A stretch of 64,000 nucleotides of DNA from Methylotenera versatilis 7 (GCF_000799165.1 NZ_JUGF01000001.1:372001-436000), one strand, 5' to 3'. Positions 45,514 through 55,144 are shown, counted from the first letter of the stretch. Notes: a model not told the origin generated them from the letters alone. Numbers and translations are program-made.

Positions 45514-46307
45514 GGACTAACTTCTATAGCTAAACGCGTATTATCTAGATAATCCAGCACGACGCGGCGATTGTTCTGTTGGGCGATTGCCTGCAATAAT
45601 GGCAAGCCACGCGCTGCGGGAAACGCTATGCGTAGTGCTTCTAATCCCGTATCGTCAAATTGATCAGCTTCGTCATTCGTGATGCTTACTTTTATCCGTG
45701 CGATCGCTTTTGAGTCAGCTTGTGGCGTAAACATCAAGGCGATACCGCAATTATCTGATATCGGACGCTTGCTAAAAATCGGCTCAGGGTAGGGTGTATC
45801 ACTTGCCATTAAGATACACCGCGTTTTATCAACGACTACTTGTGTCAATGCGTCTAATAATCCAGCGCCAAAACTTGCATCAAATGCACAGAGTACCGAT
45901 GAGGTTGCCATATTTTTGGTGGCGATACTCCAGTAACCCGCTGCAGCATTATGGACGGAGTTATGAAAGCGCGTGGGCGAGATTTGTCTGTCATCCGATG
46001 CCAGCATTTCGCAGATAGAGTGGCAGTTAATACCATCGCCGTTTGAAAACGAAAAAACGCTAGGTAAGTTTTCTTGTTGTAAACCGGCGGCAGCGATAGC
46101 TTCTAATGATGTTGCCAAAGTCAGTTTGACGATATCACTGGCACGCCTGCGCTCTGCAGCTGGTAATAGTTCAGGCGCTGGAATGACTGTTTTAGATGGT
46201 TGGTACGGTTGTAACCCACACAGGATGGCGCGACTGCTAGGCCAATCAGTGAAACCTGGACCTAATAGGCCGATACCTTCAATATAAGCATTCAGTTCGA
46301 TTGCCAT
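45507..46307 (-). CDS. Ketosynthase-like chain-length factor (ApeC-like)
   Basis: A 266-residue protein of the ketoacyl-synthase-like (Ketoacyl-synt_2) family. It has the thiolase-like pattern SVFSFSNGDGINCHSICEML and VLCAFDASFGAGLLDALTQ but is only about two thirds the size of a true ketosynthase, and I see no Cys-His-His set in the usual order. Such proteins partner a full ketosynthase and set the chain length of the polyene. It overlaps the ketosynthase by 16 bases. Confidence 0.85.
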   Translation of the reverse strand: MAIELNAYIEGIGLLGPGFTDWPSSRAILCGLQPYQPSKTVIPAPELLPAAERRRASDIVKLTLATSLEAIAAAGLQQENLPSVFSFSNGDGINCHSICEMLASDDRQISPTRFHNSVHNAAAGYWSIATKNMATSSVLCAFDASFGAGLLDALTQVVVDKTRCILMASDTPYPEPIFSKRPISDNCGIALMFTPQADSKAIARIKVSITNDEADQFDDTGLEALRIAFPAARGLPLLQAIAQQNNRRVVLDYLDNTRLAIEVSPC

Positions 46308-47530
46308 GAGCCATGCCTTTCATTTTGAGCAAGCCCAAAGATGAGGCTGCAATTAGTGCCGCCAAATCCAAACGAGTTGCTCATGACGCGGTTTAAAGAC
46401 TGATTACTATTTTTCAGTTGGTAATTCAAATTTAAAAGCGGGTCAATTTCACTGGTATTCAATCCCGCCGGGATAAATCCATGCTGTAAAGCAAGCGCGC
46501 AAATCACGGCTTCTACTGCCCCGGCAGCACCCAAAGTATGGCCTGTAGCACCTTTGCTGGAACTGCAAGGCGGCGTGTTTGAACCAAACACCGCGGTGAC
46601 GGCCTTGGCTTCTGCTGCATCATTACTTGGTGTAGCAGTGCCATGCAGGTTAATGTAATCAATATCGGATGGTGTTAAGCCAGCGCTTTGTAGCGCTTGC
46701 TGCATGGCGATGCGTGCACCTAAACCTTCTGGATGAGGGGATGACATGTGATAAGCATCGCTGGATTCACCTATACCCAGTAATAGCACGCCATTTGCAG
46801 GTAAGCTTGCAGGAACTTTTTCCAATAAGGCGAAAGCAGCAGCTTCGCCAATTGAAATACCGTCACGTGCTGTGTCATACGGACGGCAAGCTTGTGTAGA
46901 GAGCAGATCCAGAGAATTGAAACCGTATAAAGTCGTCAGGCACAGTGTATCGATACCACCAACTACAGCAGCATCAATTAAACCGGTTTCCAGCATGCGG
47001 CGTGCCACACTAAATACTTTAGCGCTGGATGAACATGCGGAGGAAACTACAACAGCAGGGCCTGTCAGTTTGAAGTATTGGCGTGTGAAGTCAGCTACCG
47101 AGTAAGTGTTTTGCGTTTTACTATAAATAAAATCAGCCGACAGGGCACCAGTTACAGGCTCGCGGTGGCGAAATGCTAATTCTGTTTCAAAAATACCTGA
47201 AGTACTGGTGCCGATGAATACGCCGACACGGTCACGACCATATTTTTCCGCTGCCATATTTACCGCATCGTTAAAGCCGTCTTGTTCCAAACCTAGCTTT
47301 GCCAATCGGTTATTACGGCAGTTGTAATCGGCCATATCTGCCGGCATTTTCACAGCATCTACACCTGCGACTTCGCCAATAAGTGTGTTTAAGTCTACCG
47401 TTTCAAAATCACAGGGTTTTAGTGCCTGTTTCCCTTGGCGTAATGCATCCAGCGTTTGTTGCAAGCCTTGCCCAATGCAACTTGTCGCTGTGAAATGCGA
47501 TATAAATAAAGGGTTAAATGTAGGTTTCAA
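46292..47530 (-). CDS. Beta-ketoacyl-ACP synthase (aryl-polyene ketosynthase)
   Basis: A 412-residue ketosynthase of the FabF type. The catalytic triad is complete: Cys166 in SSACSSSAK, His296 in NLHGTAT and His331 in GATGHTLGAAGAV. It condenses malonyl-ACP with the growing polyene and would pair with the adjacent chain-length factor (ApeO/ApeC arrangement). E. coli clusters also carry a second ketosynthase (ApeR), which I do not see here. It is followed upstream on this strand by the polysaccharide deacetylase gene with a 104-base gap. Confidence 0.92.
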   Translation of the reverse strand: MKPTFNPLFISHFTATSCIGQGLQQTLDALRQGKQALKPCDFETVDLNTLIGEVAGVDAVKMPADMADYNCRNNRLAKLGLEQDGFNDAVNMAAEKYGRDRVGVFIGTSTSGIFETELAFRHREPVTGALSADFIYSKTQNTYSVADFTRQYFKLTGPAVVVSSACSSSAKVFSVARRMLETGLIDAAVVGGIDTLCLTTLYGFNSLDLLSTQACRPYDTARDGISIGEAAAFALLEKVPASLPANGVLLLGIGESSDAYHMSSPHPEGLGARIAMQQALQSAGLTPSDIDYINLHGTATPSNDAAEAKAVTAVFGSNTPPCSSSKGATGHTLGAAGAVEAVICALALQHGFIPAGLNTSEIDPLLNLNYQLKNSNQSLNRVMSNSFGFGGTNCSLIFGLAQNERHGSWQSN

Positions 47531-47634
47531 TGAAAATTCCTAGTCGCTTTATGTCTGGTGATTAATTGATGCATTGTTTTAGGTCACTAATTTTAAATCG
47601 TTAATTGAAATTGATAGTTGCTGTGCGTATGGTT

Positions 47635-48447
47635 TTATTCTCGGTTGGCGTCTTGTAACGTCACAAAGTGCAAATTCTGCTTTTTGGCGGCCTCTAATAG
47701 TGTGGGTAACACTGCCAGAATAATCGGTATATTTGTTTTGGATAGTGCCGCATTGCCATCATGTAGCAATAAAATCGCCCCTGGGTGTAATCCCGCCAGC
47801 AATTTCTTACTGACTTTTTCTACATTTGTTACCTGGGTATCAAAGCCGCGCACTGACCAACTAACCAATCTTAATCCTAAACGGCTGAGTGCAGGCTGTA
47901 AAAAAGGGTTGCGCAAACCTGCCGGTGCACGAAAAAACTGTGGGCGCTTGCCGGTAATGTTAAATAGTGTTTCCTGCGCTGTCTCAATTTCACGGATAAA
48001 ACCGTTAAGACCCAGCAGTGAGAAATAATGCCGATGCTGCTGACTATGATTTTCTATCAAATGTCCACGTCGCACAATTTCACGACAGAGCTCTGGGTGC
48101 TGTAGCGCCTTGTTACCAATGCAGAAAAAGGTAGCGTTGATATGATAATTATCTAATATATCCAACACCTGCGGTGTTACCAGCGGATCAGGCCCATCAT
48201 CAATAGTTAAGGCGATTTCATGACGATTAACTGCGGCAATCGGTAATTTCGTCCAGTTTGGCCCAAGCCAGTTGCTGCGTGGCCACAAACCCACGGCTGC
48301 AATCACCACATGATTCATGATAAAAATCGTTAATATCCATTGCCATAATTCTGGTGTAATGAATAAACTAATTAACAATAGCAAATGTAGAACAATGGAT
48401 ATCTTAATTAGCAATGTAGGTTGCGCTGGATGGGTGAGATAACGCAT
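47635..48447 (-). CDS. Polysaccharide deacetylase family protein
   Basis: A 270-residue protein with one or two N-terminal membrane helices (about 10-50) and a NodB domain: EIALTIDDGPDPLVTP (about 77-92, motif 1 with its Asp pair), HLIENHSQQH (about 132-141, metal-binding HxxxH) and FFRAPAGLRNP (about 170-180). This family removes N- or O-acetyl groups from sugars. It is not a standard member of the E. coli aryl-polyene set, but its start shares a base with the stop of the exporter gene, so it belongs to the operon. Confidence 0.86.
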   Translation of the reverse strand: MRYLTHPAQPTLLIKISIVLHLLLLISLFITPELWQWILTIFIMNHVVIAAVGLWPRSNWLGPNWTKLPIAAVNRHEIALTIDDGPDPLVTPQVLDILDNYHINATFFCIGNKALQHPELCREIVRRGHLIENHSQQHRHYFSLLGLNGFIREIETAQETLFNITGKRPQFFRAPAGLRNPFLQPALSRLGLRLVSWSVRGFDTQVTNVEKVSKKLLAGLHPGAILLLHDGNAALSKTNIPIILAVLPTLLEAAKKQNLHFVTLQDANRE

Positions 48448-50858
48448 CAGCTTTTGACTTCGTTCAGATATCCGCTACGTGCAAATATTGCTGAGAATAC
48501 AAGTGCAAGTATAACGCCGGGCGCAACGGTCATGCCCATCGCTTGCAATACGGGTACGCTGGAAAATGCTAACAAACCAAAACCTAATACTGTCGCAACA
48601 TTTGCAAACAGTAGCGACGAGTAAGTTCGTGGCGGGATTGCCTGAGTATCTTGATTCTGCGGTGGATTGAAGAATAGGGCGTAATTAGAACCGATAGCTA
48701 CAATCAGCAATAAACCAATCAAGTGCAATATAATTAATTGCTGTCCAAATAAAGCTAATCCTGCTGTCACGGTCACTACCGCTGCCGCCAGCGGGGCGAT
48801 AATCGCCATGACGCGTGTAAATGAACGCAGGGTAAATAATAGCAATATAACAATAGCTAACAAACCTGCCAGCGACAACATAATGGCTTCATGCATGTAC
48901 GACGAATACAAGTGGTTGGACTCAGTTTTCATGTCAATAAATAATGCATTTGAAATTTGGGCTTGAGTTAAAGCTTCACGCACCTGCTCCGCATCAATAT
49001 CAGCACTTTCTGGCGCTGTCAGCGGCACCAACGCACTCCAGCGTTGCTCTTGCTGTAGCAACATGGCATCCACTGCCATTGCCATCGAAGTGCCGTCTAA
49101 ATCGCTACGTTGTAATAAAGGTTTATTGCGAGCGGATTCTACATCTTGCAGAAATGGCGTAAGTATTTGTGCGCGTACAGGCAAGTCTTTAATGGCATGC
49201 GCTAATGTTGATTTTAATTCAGCAGAGCTAGGCAGGCTGGCTAACCGCGCCTGCTGAGTAGTTTGGCTGGGTAGGTAGTGGCTCGCGCTGTCAAATGCCG
49301 AGAGTGCGCCAGTTTCTACCAATGGTTGCAATGCTGTAGATACTTTTTCTGTAGCGACTAATACCGCTTCCTGACTATTACCAGAAACAACCACCATGTA
49401 ACGTACATCCGGCGCACCCATTCCGGCGCGCAGCCTTGCATCCAGTGCCTGATCAGCTGCCGATACAGGGCTTAAAGCAGTCAGTTCTGTGTTCCATAAA
49501 TGATCATGATGTTGATAAACAATGACCGTGCATGCAACGATAAGACCAATAGCAGGCCAGCGTAAGCGCGTTGCCAGCTTTGCATAAGCTGATAATGTTA
49601 ATCCAGCATTGCTTAAGTTCTGGATTTTAAATCCTGCAGGCAACAAATGGGGCAATACATAGCGTGTCATGGCAGCAGCAGCAATCAATCCAGCAGTCGA
49701 ATACAAACCAAGCTGCGCTAATCCAGGAAAGCCTGATAACAACAGTGCTGCAAAGCCAAAAACTGAGGTCAGAACACCTAGTCTAACGGTTGGCCATACT
49801 TGCACTATCCATTTTTGCCGATTTTGTTCATTTTTGCCGTCAGATGCATAATCAGACTGCATGAATAAATAGATGGAATAATCGACCGCCTCGCCGATTA
49901 AAGCTGTACCAAAGCCAAGCGTAATGCCATGTACGACACCGAAACCCAAACTGACGGACGCAATGCCAGCCAATATACCAGTGGCTACCGGCAGAAATCC
50001 TAACAGCAGGGCGGATAGCGAGCGATAAACTGCCAGTAATAGAATAGCGATAAGCAAGGTACTCACGATAAAGATCAAACGCACTTGGCTTTTAATCGTG
50101 TCGCGTGATGTGACCGAAAATACCCCTGGCCCAGTCATTAACAGTTTTGCCTGGGTTGCTTCAGCATATCTTGTGTTAGCTGAAGCCTTAGCAAATGCGC
50201 TTTCTATTGTCTGCATAGCCAGCTTTTGTGCATCGGTATCAGAACCCAAAGCGCGGGTCTGTAACAGCAATAAAGCGGTGTTCCCGTCGCGTGACGACCA
50301 AGCACCTTCTATGAGTTGCGGGCGGCTGGCTGCATTCATCTGATCCAATAATTGCAGCATTTCGCCCGTAGGGTCGTGCGCTAATAAAGACTTGAAAAGT
50401 AAGCCAGCGGGTGAAGCGATTTGATCAATACTGTCGCTTATGGCCATATGCAATCCATCTACACTAAAATGTGCTGGCGTGACGGCGGGACTTAATAAGT
50501 AGCGATTGTTGAACAGGTATTGACGGTCGCGCTCGGTATTAATGGGCTCACCGTTATTGACAGTGACAAATGCAGCATTGTTACGTAGATTTTGTGCAAC
50601 TTCTTTGGACAGTTTTGCGCGGGTGCTTGCATCAGCGCCTTCTATGCCGACTAATATCAGTCTGGACGCTACACCATCTTTGAGTTGGTCCATCAATAGT
50701 TGCTGTTCAGCAGTAGGACTGCTGGGCAAGAAAGCGGATAGATCGGCAGTAAAGTGACTGCGGCTTATGATAAGCAAGCTAACAACCAGCATTAACAACC
50801 AGATTGCGGTTGCACCATTACACCGTTTTAATGCATGTTTTACTGCGGATAAATTCAT
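48447..50858 (-). CDS. MMPL/RND-family exporter of the aryl-polyene cluster
   Basis: An 803-residue membrane protein with the duplicated 6-helix RND/MMPL arrangement. Examples are IWLLMLVVSLLIISR near the N-terminus, LIFIVSTLLIAILLLAVY (about 255-272), and a second block ending VAPGVILALVFSAIFARSGY. Two large periplasmic loops lie between helices. MMPL proteins of this group (ApeM-like) are thought to move the finished lipid-bound polyene across the inner membrane toward the LolA-type carrier. It overlaps the deacetylase gene by one base. Confidence 0.88.
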   Translation of the reverse strand: MNLSAVKHALKRCNGATAIWLLMLVVSLLIISRSHFTADLSAFLPSSPTAEQQLLMDQLKDGVASRLILVGIEGADASTRAKLSKEVAQNLRNNAAFVTVNNGEPINTERDRQYLFNNRYLLSPAVTPAHFSVDGLHMAISDSIDQIASPAGLLFKSLLAHDPTGEMLQLLDQMNAASRPQLIEGAWSSRDGNTALLLLQTRALGSDTDAQKLAMQTIESAFAKASANTRYAEATQAKLLMTGPGVFSVTSRDTIKSQVRLIFIVSTLLIAILLLAVYRSLSALLLGFLPVATGILAGIASVSLGFGVVHGITLGFGTALIGEAVDYSIYLFMQSDYASDGKNEQNRQKWIVQVWPTVRLGVLTSVFGFAALLLSGFPGLAQLGLYSTAGLIAAAAMTRYVLPHLLPAGFKIQNLSNAGLTLSAYAKLATRLRWPAIGLIVACTVIVYQHHDHLWNTELTALSPVSAADQALDARLRAGMGAPDVRYMVVVSGNSQEAVLVATEKVSTALQPLVETGALSAFDSASHYLPSQTTQQARLASLPSSAELKSTLAHAIKDLPVRAQILTPFLQDVESARNKPLLQRSDLDGTSMAMAVDAMLLQQEQRWSALVPLTAPESADIDAEQVREALTQAQISNALFIDMKTESNHLYSSYMHEAIMLSLAGLLAIVILLLFTLRSFTRVMAIIAPLAAAVVTVTAGLALFGQQLIILHLIGLLLIVAIGSNYALFFNPPQNQDTQAIPPRTYSSLLFANVATVLGFGLLAFSSVPVLQAMGMTVAPGVILALVFSAIFARSGYLNEVKS

Positions 50859-50893
50859 CGATTTAGTTTAAAAATAACAAAAGAAAACCCAAG

Positions 50894-51511
50894 CTAAAGC
50901 GCTGGCAATGGGGTGATGGTCATGCGTGAACTGTCGCCATCGGCTTGTAGAATGTCTATGGTTTGCAATGCATTACCAGAACCTGCAATACTTATTTTTG
51001 CGACTATTTTTTTCATTTTATCTTCTATCGGCAGCAAAATAAGATTCCAGTTTTGCGCATCGCCTTCTAAGCTTAATTGATAAGTGCGCTCTAATGACTT
51101 ACGGTCGCCAGCCAAAGTGCCGCGGATGCTATCAATAAAAGCGGCTACTTCAGGATAGTTTTGCAGGGCTAATACACGCTTTTTGCCACGCTGCTCTACG
51201 ATTAATTTATCTTTATCCAGCAACATATTTTCAGCTTTGGGCTTTAATGTGCGTTTTTCTAAACGATCTGGTGCGCTGTAAAATAATTCACCAGAGGATT
51301 CCACAGGTTTTTCAAGTATGGCGATGGATTTTTTCTCAACAAAGCTTGCATGCCCGGAAGGTACGCTGGCCAATGCTTGCATAAGCTGATCGATATCCAA
51401 ATTACTTTCTGCTCGGCTTATGGATGATGCCAGTAAAATACTTAACACTAAAAATAGGCTAAATATTAGCCGTTGAAAAAAATGACCAGTGATGAATCTT
51501 AAGTTGCTCAT
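50894..51511 (-). CDS. LolA-like periplasmic carrier of the aryl-polyene cluster
   Basis: A 205-residue exported protein with a signal peptide (FSLFLVLSILLASSISRAES) and an outer-membrane-lipoprotein carrier-like fold: LMQALASVPSGHASFVEKKS and LFYSAPDRLEKRTLKP. ApeL, the matching member of the E. coli cluster, is LolA-like and is thought to carry the pigment through the periplasm. It lies between the exporter and the LpxL-like gene with short gaps. True LolA would be elsewhere on the chromosome. Confidence 0.82.
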   Translation of the reverse strand: MSNLRFITGHFFQRLIFSLFLVLSILLASSISRAESNLDIDQLMQALASVPSGHASFVEKKSIAILEKPVESSGELFYSAPDRLEKRTLKPKAENMLLDKDKLIVEQRGKKRVLALQNYPEVAAFIDSIRGTLAGDRKSLERTYQLSLEGDAQNWNLILLPIEDKMKKIVAKISIAGSGNALQTIDILQADGDSSRMTITPLPAL

Positions 51512-51517
51512 AGGATA

Positions 51518-52483
51518 TTACTTACTTCCTTCATCTGATTTTTCATGCTGATTTTCATCCAGACTGGCAGGAACCGATTGCCAGTAATCGAAAAAATTAA
51601 ACCAATTGTAAGGCGCTAACTGCGTGTAATGGTTCAGTAAATCAGCATAACGTTGAATAGCCTGATTCACCACTTGACTGCGTTGACCTGTGGGAATGTT
51701 TGAAAAGTCAGCCAATGTTTCAAAATGCACCTGATAACGATTGCCGCCCATATACAGCCCGACCATGAACACCACTGGGCGGCGCAATAGCGCGGCCATT
51801 CGAAATGGTCCAGTTGGTAGCGCTGCACTTGCCCCCAGCAAGTTTATTTCGGTCATCGGCTCATCGCCTAGTGTGCGGTCTGACAACATTCCCACCAGCA
51901 TGCCATCATCCAGTCGCTCCTGCACTTGTAGCATAGAGTCGATGCGACCCAGCGGAATAACGTCCATGGAAGATTCTGGGTTGATTGCGGCGAGCATATC
52001 GTTGATTTTTTGTGCATTATCCTGATGCATCACCATTGCAACACGCAAGCCTGGAACCTGCCGCCCAATCGCTCTCATCACCTCGAAACTGCCCAGATGC
52101 GCACCCATCAGAAATACGCCTTTGCCTTCATCAATCAGCGGACGGATATTTTCTTTGCCTTGTATGTCGATATCGAATAAATCATAGCTGCGGTTAATTA
52201 AATAAATACGGTCGTGAATAGTGGTAGCGAAACAGAAGAAATGCCGATATAAATCTAGCCAGGTAGCAGGTCGCCCCAGTGCGCGGGGTAAGTAACTAAG
52301 AGAGGCGCTGCGACTGTCGGGAGAAAACAGCACAAAATAGAGAGCAACCAGATGCAGTACAGAGCGCGCAATTCTGCGACCTAACCGCAGCGATATCCAA
52401 GTCATGATACGCAGCATCAGCATATTGCTGCGTTCCTGCCGTTTAAGCCAAATTGCAGATTTTTCTTTAATAGGTACTGCCAT
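51518..52483 (-). CDS. LpxL/HtrB-like acyltransferase
   Basis: A 321-residue membrane-bound acyltransferase of the lipid A biosynthesis type. The H-x4-E motif is seen in GAHLGSFEVMRAIG (about 147-160), and the N-terminal SLRLGRRIARSVLHLVALYF and the SDRTLGDE region (about 211) also fit. In the aryl-polyene operon it may transfer an acyl or polyene chain to a lipid or sugar head group. It lies 2 bases after the small dehydratase gene. Confidence 0.85.
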   Translation of the reverse strand: MAVPIKEKSAIWLKRQERSNMLMLRIMTWISLRLGRRIARSVLHLVALYFVLFSPDSRSASLSYLPRALGRPATWLDLYRHFFCFATTIHDRIYLINRSYDLFDIDIQGKENIRPLIDEGKGVFLMGAHLGSFEVMRAIGRQVPGLRVAMVMHQDNAQKINDMLAAINPESSMDVIPLGRIDSMLQVQERLDDGMLVGMLSDRTLGDEPMTEINLLGASAALPTGPFRMAALLRRPVVFMVGLYMGGNRYQVHFETLADFSNIPTGQRSQVVNQAIQRYADLLNHYTQLAPYNWFNFFDYWQSVPASLDENQHEKSDEGSK

Positions 52484-52485
52484 AT

Positions 52486-52800
52486 TTAAGTATCTGTAGC
52501 TGCTTGTTTAATAACAAGATTACCAATCACAATTTGACGGTTTCCTTCCAGTACTTCAAATTTTAGTGTGCCATTTGCAAGTTGCTCAAGTTCAATAATC
52601 ACCGCTTCATCAGGCTTTAATGGGCTCAAAAATTTGACAGAACTGATCTGCCAGGACGTTTCCGCCAAGCCAGTATCGGCGACAATTGCATGCATAACTT
52701 CATCCAATAGCACTACGCCAGGCACAATGGGAGTGCCTGGGAAATGCCCCACAAAGACTGGGTGACTTGCAGGTATTTTTAATGGGGTTTGTTTTTTCAT
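52486..52800 (-). CDS. FabZ-like 3-hydroxyacyl-ACP dehydratase (ApeI-like)
   Basis: A 104-residue hotdog dehydratase. The FabZ-type active-site segment HPVFVGHFPGTPIVPGVVLL (about 13-32) contains the catalytic His in HFPG, and the C-terminal VIIELEQLANGTLKF follows the fold. ApeI is this small dehydratase in the E. coli cluster and works with ApeP to make the polyene double bonds. It starts 33 bases after the AMP-ligase gene. Confidence 0.87.
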   Translation of the reverse strand: MKKQTPLKIPASHPVFVGHFPGTPIVPGVVLLDEVMHAIVADTGLAETSWQISSVKFLSPLKPDEAVIIELEQLANGTLKFEVLEGNRQIVIGNLVIKQAATDT

Positions 52801-52833
52801 GCTAATTTTCTAACCATGCGAACAGCTTAAACC

Positions 52834-54165
52834 CTAATCTACTGAAACGGAGAAAAGGTTTTTCAATGCCTGTCGCGATAATTTACCGGTAGCGTTGCGT
52901 GGCAAAGATTCGACAAACAATAAAGGTCTAGGTAAAAAAACCGGATCAATTTTTAAACGCAAGGCTGCCAGCAAAGCAGCAGCAGTTAAGTTTGGTGCGA
53001 CAACACAAGCGCTTAAGCGGGTGACGTGGTCATGCGAAAGCTCATCTGGCATGAAAAAAGCGCCGTCAATTACGCCATCAATTGCATTCAAATGATGATT
53101 AAGGTTAGCCAGCGAGCTGCGTTTACCAGCGATATTAATCAAATCCTGCGTGCGTCCATGCAGTAAGAAATGGCTAATATCAGTGAGTTCTATGATGTCG
53201 TTAAGCGGCACTGCGATATCCACGTGCCCGCCACTTGCCCAAACTTGCTCCCCGCTCTGCGTGAGTTGCACCTTTGGTAATAATTGCCATGTCGCTGTAT
53301 CCGTAGTGTGTCGTGTCGCTATCTGCCCAGTTTCGGTACTGCCATATATTTCAATTAATGGAGTTTTTAAGGTTTTTTCAATTTTATGCGCCAATGTCAG
53401 CGATAAAGGCGCGGTTGCTGATAATGTTAATGCCAGTTCTGGCAGTTTGAGATCAGCCTCCAATAACAATCGTAAGTGTAAAGGAGTAGAAGCCAATATG
53501 CGCGGGGCGGGTATTGTTTCCAAAGTGCCACTAATGTCTGCCGGGTAAAATGGCTGTGCGCTACTGAAGGCATTGCTACTTTGCAAAGGCAGTAATACTG
53601 TAGATTCAAGGCCGTACATATGTTGTGGTGGTATTGTACCGACAATGCAATAATCAGCATTCTTTAATAATCCAAGTCGTTTTGCCTGCGCCTGAACATT
53701 GTGCACCAAAGAACCCCAGTTTTTTGCATGCGGGATTGGGGCACCAGTAGAACCAGAGGTAAAAACAATCGCTATTAGCTGCTGAACATCAATTTGCGGT
53801 ATCGATACTTTTTCAGCACGATACTCAGGCATCGTCGGGTAACTGAGTCGTGGCAAGGCAATATCGCAATTTCCATTGTCATGCAGGCAAAATACATCGG
53901 GCGCAAATGTTTGCAGTTGCTGCAACATTTCTGGCGTATGCGTAGGTGGCAACACGCTTACTTTGTTGGAGACAATGGCCGCCGCCAAGCCAACTGTGAA
54001 ATGGTAGCGATCACGGCATATATTCAATATGTGCTTACCAGCAGGTAGTAAAGCCGCTAGATAATCAACATCTGCCAGAAATTTTGCAACAGAAATGGCC
54101 GTGCCTTTGCGCCAAGCGATGGTTTTATATAAAGAATTATGGGTGATTAATGATAGGGTTTGCAT
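52834..54165 (-). CDS. AMP-dependent acyl-ACP ligase (ApeH-like)
   Basis: A 443-residue adenylating enzyme. The P-loop VFTSGSTGAPIPHAK (about 134-148) and the second motif IEIYGSTETGQIA (about 271-283) identify the AMP-binding family, and FVESLPRNATGKLSRQALK near the C-terminus is the catalytic Lys region. In aryl-polyene synthesis this type loads the aromatic acid (4-hydroxybenzoate-like) onto the acyl carrier protein, starting the chain. This fits the chorismatase-like gene at 41702, which could make that acid. Confidence 0.88.
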   Translation of the reverse strand: MQTLSLITHNSLYKTIAWRKGTAISVAKFLADVDYLAALLPAGKHILNICRDRYHFTVGLAAAIVSNKVSVLPPTHTPEMLQQLQTFAPDVFCLHDNGNCDIALPRLSYPTMPEYRAEKVSIPQIDVQQLIAIVFTSGSTGAPIPHAKNWGSLVHNVQAQAKRLGLLKNADYCIVGTIPPQHMYGLESTVLLPLQSSNAFSSAQPFYPADISGTLETIPAPRILASTPLHLRLLLEADLKLPELALTLSATAPLSLTLAHKIEKTLKTPLIEIYGSTETGQIATRHTTDTATWQLLPKVQLTQSGEQVWASGGHVDIAVPLNDIIELTDISHFLLHGRTQDLINIAGKRSSLANLNHHLNAIDGVIDGAFFMPDELSHDHVTRLSACVVAPNLTAAALLAALRLKIDPVFLPRPLLFVESLPRNATGKLSRQALKNLFSVSVD

Positions 54166-54183
54166 GAAAAATAGAGCTTAAAC

Positions 54184-54858
54184 TTAAGGCACATGTGCAG
54201 ATTTATTTAAATAGGCATGCACTGCATCCAAGACATGACCGCTGGGCAAATCTGTCAGTAAGCGTCGACGTAATAAGAATTCACCTATAAACATCAGCGC
54301 GACTAAGGGCAATGTTAGAAAATTGACAAAAAATGACCAGATGACTAATGGCGCTAGAAAAAATAGCAAAGTGGAAGCAAGGATGATCATAGCAAAAAAC
54401 ACCACCCAGGCGACAGTCACTTTACGCGCATAGCTTTCGTGTTCTTGCGGTAGAGGTCCGCCATTGATTATTTCGGCAAAGTGTACACATAAAGGTTTAC
54501 GGCCTGATAATAAAGTCTGGCCAAAAGTCATTAATAAAGCCAGCATCAATCCAACATCCAGCATCCAGAACACAAGCCCGATATGGTGTTTTACAAAAGA
54601 CCATAAAAACCAAGAGGCGATACAGAAAATCAATAGAGAACTGATGCTGGCTAGGCACGACTTGGCTTTCCAGGCATAAGTAATCACAAGTAAGAATATC
54701 GGTGTTAACGCTAACAGGGCGCCAAGTGCACTGGACTGAATAATGCCAAATTGAATGGTACTGGGGTCTGATGCGTTAACGCGATGTACAAGCAGCGCAT
54801 AAATTACAATGATTGCGCCGATGCCTAACCCGCGTGCGATTCTGATGACATTAGGCAT
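54184..54858 (-). CDS. COG4648-type membrane protein (ApeG-like)
   Basis: A 224-residue inner-membrane protein with about six hydrophobic segments (for example LGIGAIIVIYALLVHRV near residue 10 and LLIFCIASWFLWSFV near 75). It matches the uncharacterised COG4648 family that is a usual member of aryl-polyene clusters, where its function is not known. It lies 16 bases after the acyl carrier protein gene and ahead of the AMP-ligase. Confidence 0.78.
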   Translation of the reverse strand: MPNVIRIARGLGIGAIIVIYALLVHRVNASDPSTIQFGIIQSSALGALLALTPIFLLVITYAWKAKSCLASISSLLIFCIASWFLWSFVKHHIGLVFWMLDVGLMLALLMTFGQTLLSGRKPLCVHFAEIINGGPLPQEHESYARKVTVAWVVFFAMIILASTLLFFLAPLVIWSFFVNFLTLPLVALMFIGEFLLRRRLLTDLPSGHVLDAVHAYLNKSAHVP

Positions 54859-54874
54859 TTCTCTTATCTAAATT

Positions 54875-55144
54875 TTAATTTGTTTTATGCGCAGCAACAT
54901 ACTCTGTAAGATTGCGCAACGAGCTGAAAATCTGATGATTGTTTTCGCTGTCCGCTTTCAGTTGCAAGCCATAACGTTTCGAAACAACCAACGCAACTTC
55001 CAGAATATCAATAGAATCCAAACCAAGTCCGTCGCCATAAAGTGGCGCTTCCGGGTCAATTTCAGTTGCGGTGGTGTCTAAATTTAATGCCTGCACCATC
55101 AATTCAGCGATTTCAAGTTGCAAGCTTGTGTTGTTTTCTATCAT
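54875..55144 (-). CDS. Acyl carrier protein of the aryl-polyene cluster
   Basis: An 89-residue acyl carrier protein. The phosphopantetheine attachment serine is Ser44 in GLDSIDILE, within a four-helix-bundle pattern (LQLEIAELMVQALNLDT at the N-terminus and SLRNLTEYVAAH at the end). It is the first gene of the - strand pigment operon. The E. coli clusters have two carrier proteins (ApeE and ApeF), but I find only one here, which may serve both initiation and extension. Confidence 0.9.
   Translation of the reverse strand: MIENNTSLQLEIAELMVQALNLDTTATEIDPEAPLYGDGLGLDSIDILEVALVVSKRYGLQLKADSENNHQIFSSLRNLTEYVAAHKTN

Noticed and set aside
47618-48028. A 136-codon open frame on the + strand opposite the polysaccharide deacetylase
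   Set aside because: The - strand frame has clear NodB motifs and operon spacing; the opposite frame has no recognisable motif and is a shadow.
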